From assembly GCF_000142905.1 (NCBI RefSeq), contig NW_013657628.1, positions 179,614 through 243,613 of the forward strand: a stretch of DNA of 64,000 bases, read 5' to 3'. The stretch is from Thecamonas trahens ATCC 50062. Taxonomy: Eukaryota; Apusozoa; Apusomonadida; Apusomonadidae. The position numbers and the translations under genes are program-made. The notes under the pieces are model-generated. The model worked only from the letters and a program-made list of their open reading frames with translations, searched no databases and was not told the origin of the DNA. The stretch's first letter is position 1. Every line of letters begins with the position of its first letter. Below are positions 60,004 to 64,000 of the stretch, in pieces.

Positions 60004-63000
60004 ATGTCTCAGCTCCCGCGCCAACCCACACCAGGACCTGCCGGTTCCTGCACCGTCATTGCCACAGGCTCCCGCTATGAAGTGCAATCGTTCTTTGGCT
60101 GCCGCACATGCGGCCTCACCGGTTGCTACGGTACGCCCATCCCCCCCCCCCCCCCCCGGGGTCCCCTTCCCCCCCCTCTTGCCGTGTCGTCCCGCACGTG
60201 TTGCTTTTCATTGCTGTTTCTTTTCGCCTAGGCCCTCCAACTTGTCAGCCACTGCAGGAGCATGTGGACCGTGTCGTTCGACAAACACCCCCAAGGTACC
60301 ATCTCCATGCCTTTAGTCACCATCGGCTACCATTTTGAGTGTCATTGGTGGCGAGAGTCGGTTGTCCATGGCCAGGGCGATGACCGCTCCATCGTCGCTT
60401 TCACGCCCTTTTTCGGCTGGTGTGCTAATTTTTCGCAACCCGTGATCCTTTCCACCTCCTTGACCATGCCCACACCACCACCTCTACCACGGCGTGCAAG
60501 CCAGTCATCGACCGTTTGAGCTTGCGTAGACAGCCGTATGACTCTTGTTGTCACCGCCACCTACTTTCCGCACTCCTCCAGTGACCACCTCCCGCGAAGC
60601 CCTCCCTCCCCCCCTCTCCTGTCGTCCCCCACTAGGGCGACGACACGCTGTTGATCGATCAGGCGCAGGACTCATGCACGTGATGTATTTTCGGATGGTA
60701 TATGTGTGTGTGAACAGGAGCGTGTGCTGCGTGTGCGGAAAAGTGCCACGCCGGGCATGATCTGACCGAGCCGCGCGAGACGCGGTGCTACTGTGACTGC
60801 GGGTGGCGGGCGCAGTACGGCGAGGAGGCGTACACGGGACAGGCGCCGTGCCAGTGCGTGGTGTGGAAGGAGGCGACGTTTGCCGACTATCGCGCCAAGG
60901 CCGAGGAGAAGATTGCCAAGCGGCAGGCAGAGCTCGACGAGCTGCTTGCGGTGGAAGGGGTTGTTGCGAGCACGGTTGCGCTCGAGGTGGACTGGGCCTC
61001 GTTTGAGGGAGCGGCGAACCCGATCAAGACCTGGCCGTACATGACCAACGACTGGTACCTGTACCGGTGGATTGTGTACGCGCTCAAGGAGCTTGTGGAG
61101 CAAAACTCTGACGGGGCGGAGAAGCTGCGGACGCTGTCATCGATCCGGCTTGTGCACGCGAACCCGGGCCTCCCGTCTGAGGAGCGCGTTGTTGTGGTGG
61201 ATGGCGTGGCGACGTTCACGGCGTCGTACTGCTGCTACTGGCACGCGATCGACCGGTCGGACGTGACCGAGGGCCTTGTGGTGGCGCTGGGCATCTGGAG
61301 CGGCTTCCGCGACACGCTGTATGCGGCGGCCGAGGAGGTGTCTGGGCAGATGGGCGGGGTGCCGATGATCACAGACCTTGCGTCGTTTGACTACGAGGGC
61401 GAGGAGCCGCTTGCGTCGCGGCGCAAGGCCAAGGCACTGACGTGCGCGTCGATGTGGCGTGGACAGCGGGCGTGGGGCAAGGTTGCGGACGCGCGGCGGT
61501 GGGCGTCGAACCCGACGGATGAGGAGCTGCAGGCTGCGTTCTCGGGCGGCGTGGTGTACCACAACAAGCACTTTGTGCAGTGGGGCCCGGACGAGAACGG
61601 GTACACGCCGGGCTTCAAGCGGCTGTACACGGTGGACTACGACATTGTCAACAAGATGTTCCACGTGTACGATGTGTGCGAGAAGAACTTTTGGCAGTGC
61701 AACTCGTGGTACGACATTGGGTCGCTGATGTCGCAGGTGCTCTCGCTGTACCGGCTGGGCGAGTTTGAGACGATGAGCGAGGCGCAGCACAAGGCCAAAA
61801 CAGAGCTGTTGGAGGCGGTGTGTACCTCGTCCAAGGTGCGGTACGAGGGCGACTTTACCTGGCTCCGGCAGATTCTGGCGTACCCGTGCTTCTACCCCAA
61901 GGACAATCACGACCGGCGTGCGACGGCCATCCAGATGGCGCACATCAACTCTGCGGCGTACCGGGAAAAGATTCCGGAGGACACGCGGCTTGTGGAGGAG
62001 CGGCGGCTGCAGGCCAAGGGGCGCGATCCTGCGAGCCCCGAGGTGTGTGTGGCGTCGTTCCTTGTGGTCAAGGTCTCGTTCCGCGGGATGAAGCAGGAGC
62101 GGCTGATTATGGTGACGGATCGGGCAACGTACTCTGTGGTGCCGCGGTTCAAGGGCTCGCCGTTCAAGTCGAAGATGCACCGGATCTCGCATGCGTACTA
62201 CGGGACGCAGCACATTGGCAAGGCCGACTGGCACACGATGGGCGCGCCGCCGATGCCGTCGCCGCCCAAGGTGGTGACCAAGGCCAAGTCGATGGCGGCG
62301 TCTGCGGGCGGGGCGGTTGGCTCTGCGGGCGGGGCTATTGTGTCTGCGGCGCGGTCGCTTGTGGAGGACTCCCCATCTGGTGGCGAGGCCGGGATGGCGT
62401 CTGGCCCGTTCAAGGGGCCGATCTGCGCGCTGCGGTATGCGTCGACGCGGCTGGCTTCGGACGAGAAGCCGCCGCGCAAGTTCAAGTTTCCGGAGATTCC
62501 GGACCTCAAGGGCAAGATGCTCTCTGTCCTGAGGTCGATCATCGACGCGATCAAGAGCCTCTCGCTGCCGTCGATTCCCAAGCCGCCGATGCCGTCGCTC
62601 AAGATCCCGAACTTGCTGGACATGCTGCGCAAATGCAAGCCGTCGATGCCGTCGATGCCGTCGCTCTCGGAAGGAGCTGGAGCGAGCACGATGACGGCGA
62701 GCGAGGCTGCGGCCGAGACGGACGCCGGCGACTCGTCGCAGTACTCGTGCGCCACGGGCGTGTCATCTGCGGCGCAGGACTCGATTCCGGACATTGCGGA
62801 TGGGCTCGGCGACAAGGAGCTGCCCGAGGTCGAGTTTGAGTGGCCGGACCTCAACCCTGTGCACATGCTGGAGAAGATTGCGGAGAAGATCGAGGCGTGC
62901 GCCGAGTTTGTGATGGAAATGCCGTCCAAGCTAGGCGTTGTGGGCGTTCTCCACGCCTTTGCCAAGTCTGCGGCCAAGGCGTCGGGCCTGGGCGCGATCT

Positions 63001-63770
63001 CGCTGCCCAAGCCGAGCCTCTCTGCGGCGGGCGCTGTGGAGCTCATCCGCAAGACGCTCGATGGGGTGGCGGGCATTCCGGGCCACATCGGGTCGATGCT
63101 CGCCAAGATGGCCGAGGAAGCCAAGTCGTGGTCGCCGGTCTCGATGCCGTCGATGCCGAAGCTCGGCGTCGGCGCGCTTATCCGCAAGATCATTGCGCTC
63201 TTTGCCTCGATCGAGCTCCCCTCGATCGACATCAAGTCGCACTTTCCGGGCATCTCGCTGCCCAAGCTCCCGTCTGTGGCTATGCCGTCGATGTCGATGC
63301 CCGGACCGATGAAGAAGATAGGGGCATGGGTGTCGGGCCCGGTCCGGCCGGAGCACGTCGAGTACGTCCTCATTCCGACGCTGCCCAAGCGGTGCTCGGG
63401 CGCGTCGCGGTACGCGTGCTGGGAAATGGCGTGGGTCATTGCCGGCGCCGCGGCGGCCTTTGCCGAGTCGTCGGTCGTCCCGCCATACGAGGCCGACGTT
63501 CACATCACCACCACCATGACCTCGGGCATGTACAACAAGACCCTCCGCTCGCTGCTCCGCGAGGGCAAGGTCTCTAAGCCATCGGGCCAGGGCGACGCAC
63601 TCTCGACGGACGAGGAGTCTGCCATCGAAGGCCCCGAGTCGGCCGCTGTCGCCTACGCCGCGGCCGCCGAGCGTGCCCGCGCCGCCCTCGCCGAGCAGCA
63701 GGCGCTCACCCAGCAGGCCGCCGCCGCCCAAGAGGCAGCTGCCGCCGCTGCTGTCGAGGCCTCGGCCTAA
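60004..63770 (+). CDS. Large UBR-box zinc-finger protein with unrecognised body
   Basis: Exon 1 is 60004-60130 and exon 2 is 60718-63770, joined by a 587-nt phase-1 intron (GTACGC...ACAG); 1059 residues. Splicing creates a UBR-type zinc finger at about 16-89: SCTVIATG...FFGCRTCGLTGCYGAC, AACAEKCHAGHDL, TRCYCDCG and a final CQC, with cysteine and histidine spacing as in N-recognins. The rest has no RING, HECT or F-box I can see. It includes a mixed alpha/beta region rich in Trp/Tyr (about 90-480), a beta segment VCVASFLVVKVSF...LIMVTDRATYSVVP, and from about 560 a series of SMPSMP/SLPSIPKPP repeats alternating with amphipathic helices. The C-terminus is Ala/Glu/Gln helix. UBR boxes bind N-terminal residues of substrates; whether this protein is a ligase is unknown. 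Confidence 0.82.
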
Positions 63771-63865
63771 TGACAAATGTTGGGGCCTCCTGCTGCCGTA
63801 CAGGCCATTTCAAAGCCTCATAATGATGGCTCGTCTTCTTTTAATACTCACAATTCCATGCAAGT

Positions 63866-63950
63866 GACGGCTGCGGTGCGATGTGTGCGGGCGATGTGTG
63901 GTGTGTGCGTGGTGTGTGTGGTGTGTGTGCGGTGTGTGCGAGTTGGTGCA
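63866..63950. repeat. GT-rich degenerate tandem repeat
   Basis: Repeated GTGTGTGCGG/GTGTGTGG units after the UBR-box gene, extending toward the end of the window. No gene seen from 63771 to 64000. Confidence 0.75.
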
Positions 63951-64000
63951 TCGCCCTCTGCCTTTCGACACACCTCACTCTGTCACAGCCAGCAAGCTCA

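Noticed and set aside
60232-60296. Candidate internal exon of the UBR-box gene after a strong TTTCGCCTAG acceptor
   Set aside because: Including it would interrupt the zinc-finger spacing, and its only nearby donor is GTACCA; direct joining of 60130 to 60718 restores the full UBR box.

Overview
This window is nuclear DNA from a GC-rich, gene-dense, intron-poor unicellular eukaryote. Evidence: a spliced 40S ribosomal protein gene, a mitochondrial-type succinate dehydrogenase flavoprotein, spliceosomal introns, and ciliary and centrosomal genes (SSNA1, CEP76, CFAP53, SCAPER). Together with poly-C/poly-G tracts between genes, this suggests a free-living heterotrophic flagellate; an apusomonad such as Thecamonas trahens fits best, but that assignment is inference. 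Two 100-N blocks (22407-22506 and 34114-34213) are assembly gaps, and both fall at the 5' end of a gene beside C- or G-rich DNA.

Layout. 1-16 kb: tRNA m1G9 methyltransferase (Trm10), a RUN-domain protein, a secreted probably GPI-anchored protein, a PLP enzyme of the D-cysteine desulfhydrase/ACC deaminase family, a cytohesin-like Sec7-PH Arf GEF, a gene-free stretch with a 189-bp tandem duplication, a polytopic membrane protein and a TALE homeodomain protein. 16-38.6 kb: an NDR kinase divergent from a RasGAP-DEP-DUF547-TLDc protein, Trm61, RPS16, a FERM-LRR-PP2C protein, a UBA-UIM-USP deubiquitinase, CEP76, a DOMON-cytochrome b561 protein, and the divergent pair COMMD2/SSNA1. 39-64 kb: an AT-rich island, a short major vault protein homologue, SCAPER, a JAMM-like protein divergent from an F-box/WD40 protein, CFAP53, two tandem F-box multispan membrane proteins, SDHA, a CPSF6-like mRNA 3'-end factor and a large UBR-box protein.

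The strongest cross-cutting signal is in splicing. Thirteen introns can be placed by reading frame or homology. Every one begins GTACG (GTACGC or GTACGT, once GTACGA) instead of GTRAG, and most carry a CTCAC motif shortly before the 3' AG. Introns sit near the 5' ends of genes, often within the first 5 to 45 codons. In SDHA the splice seems to join A|TG into the start codon.

There is no operon logic. Neighbouring genes are linked mainly by shared divergent promoters (NDR kinase/RasGAP, COMMD2/SSNA1, JAMM/F-box-WD40) and by a loose ciliary theme. The most unusual content is in multidomain fusions: RasGAP-DEP-DUF547-TLDc, FERM-LRR-PP2C, F-box-TMEM185-like, and the UBR-box protein with an unrecognised 950-residue body.
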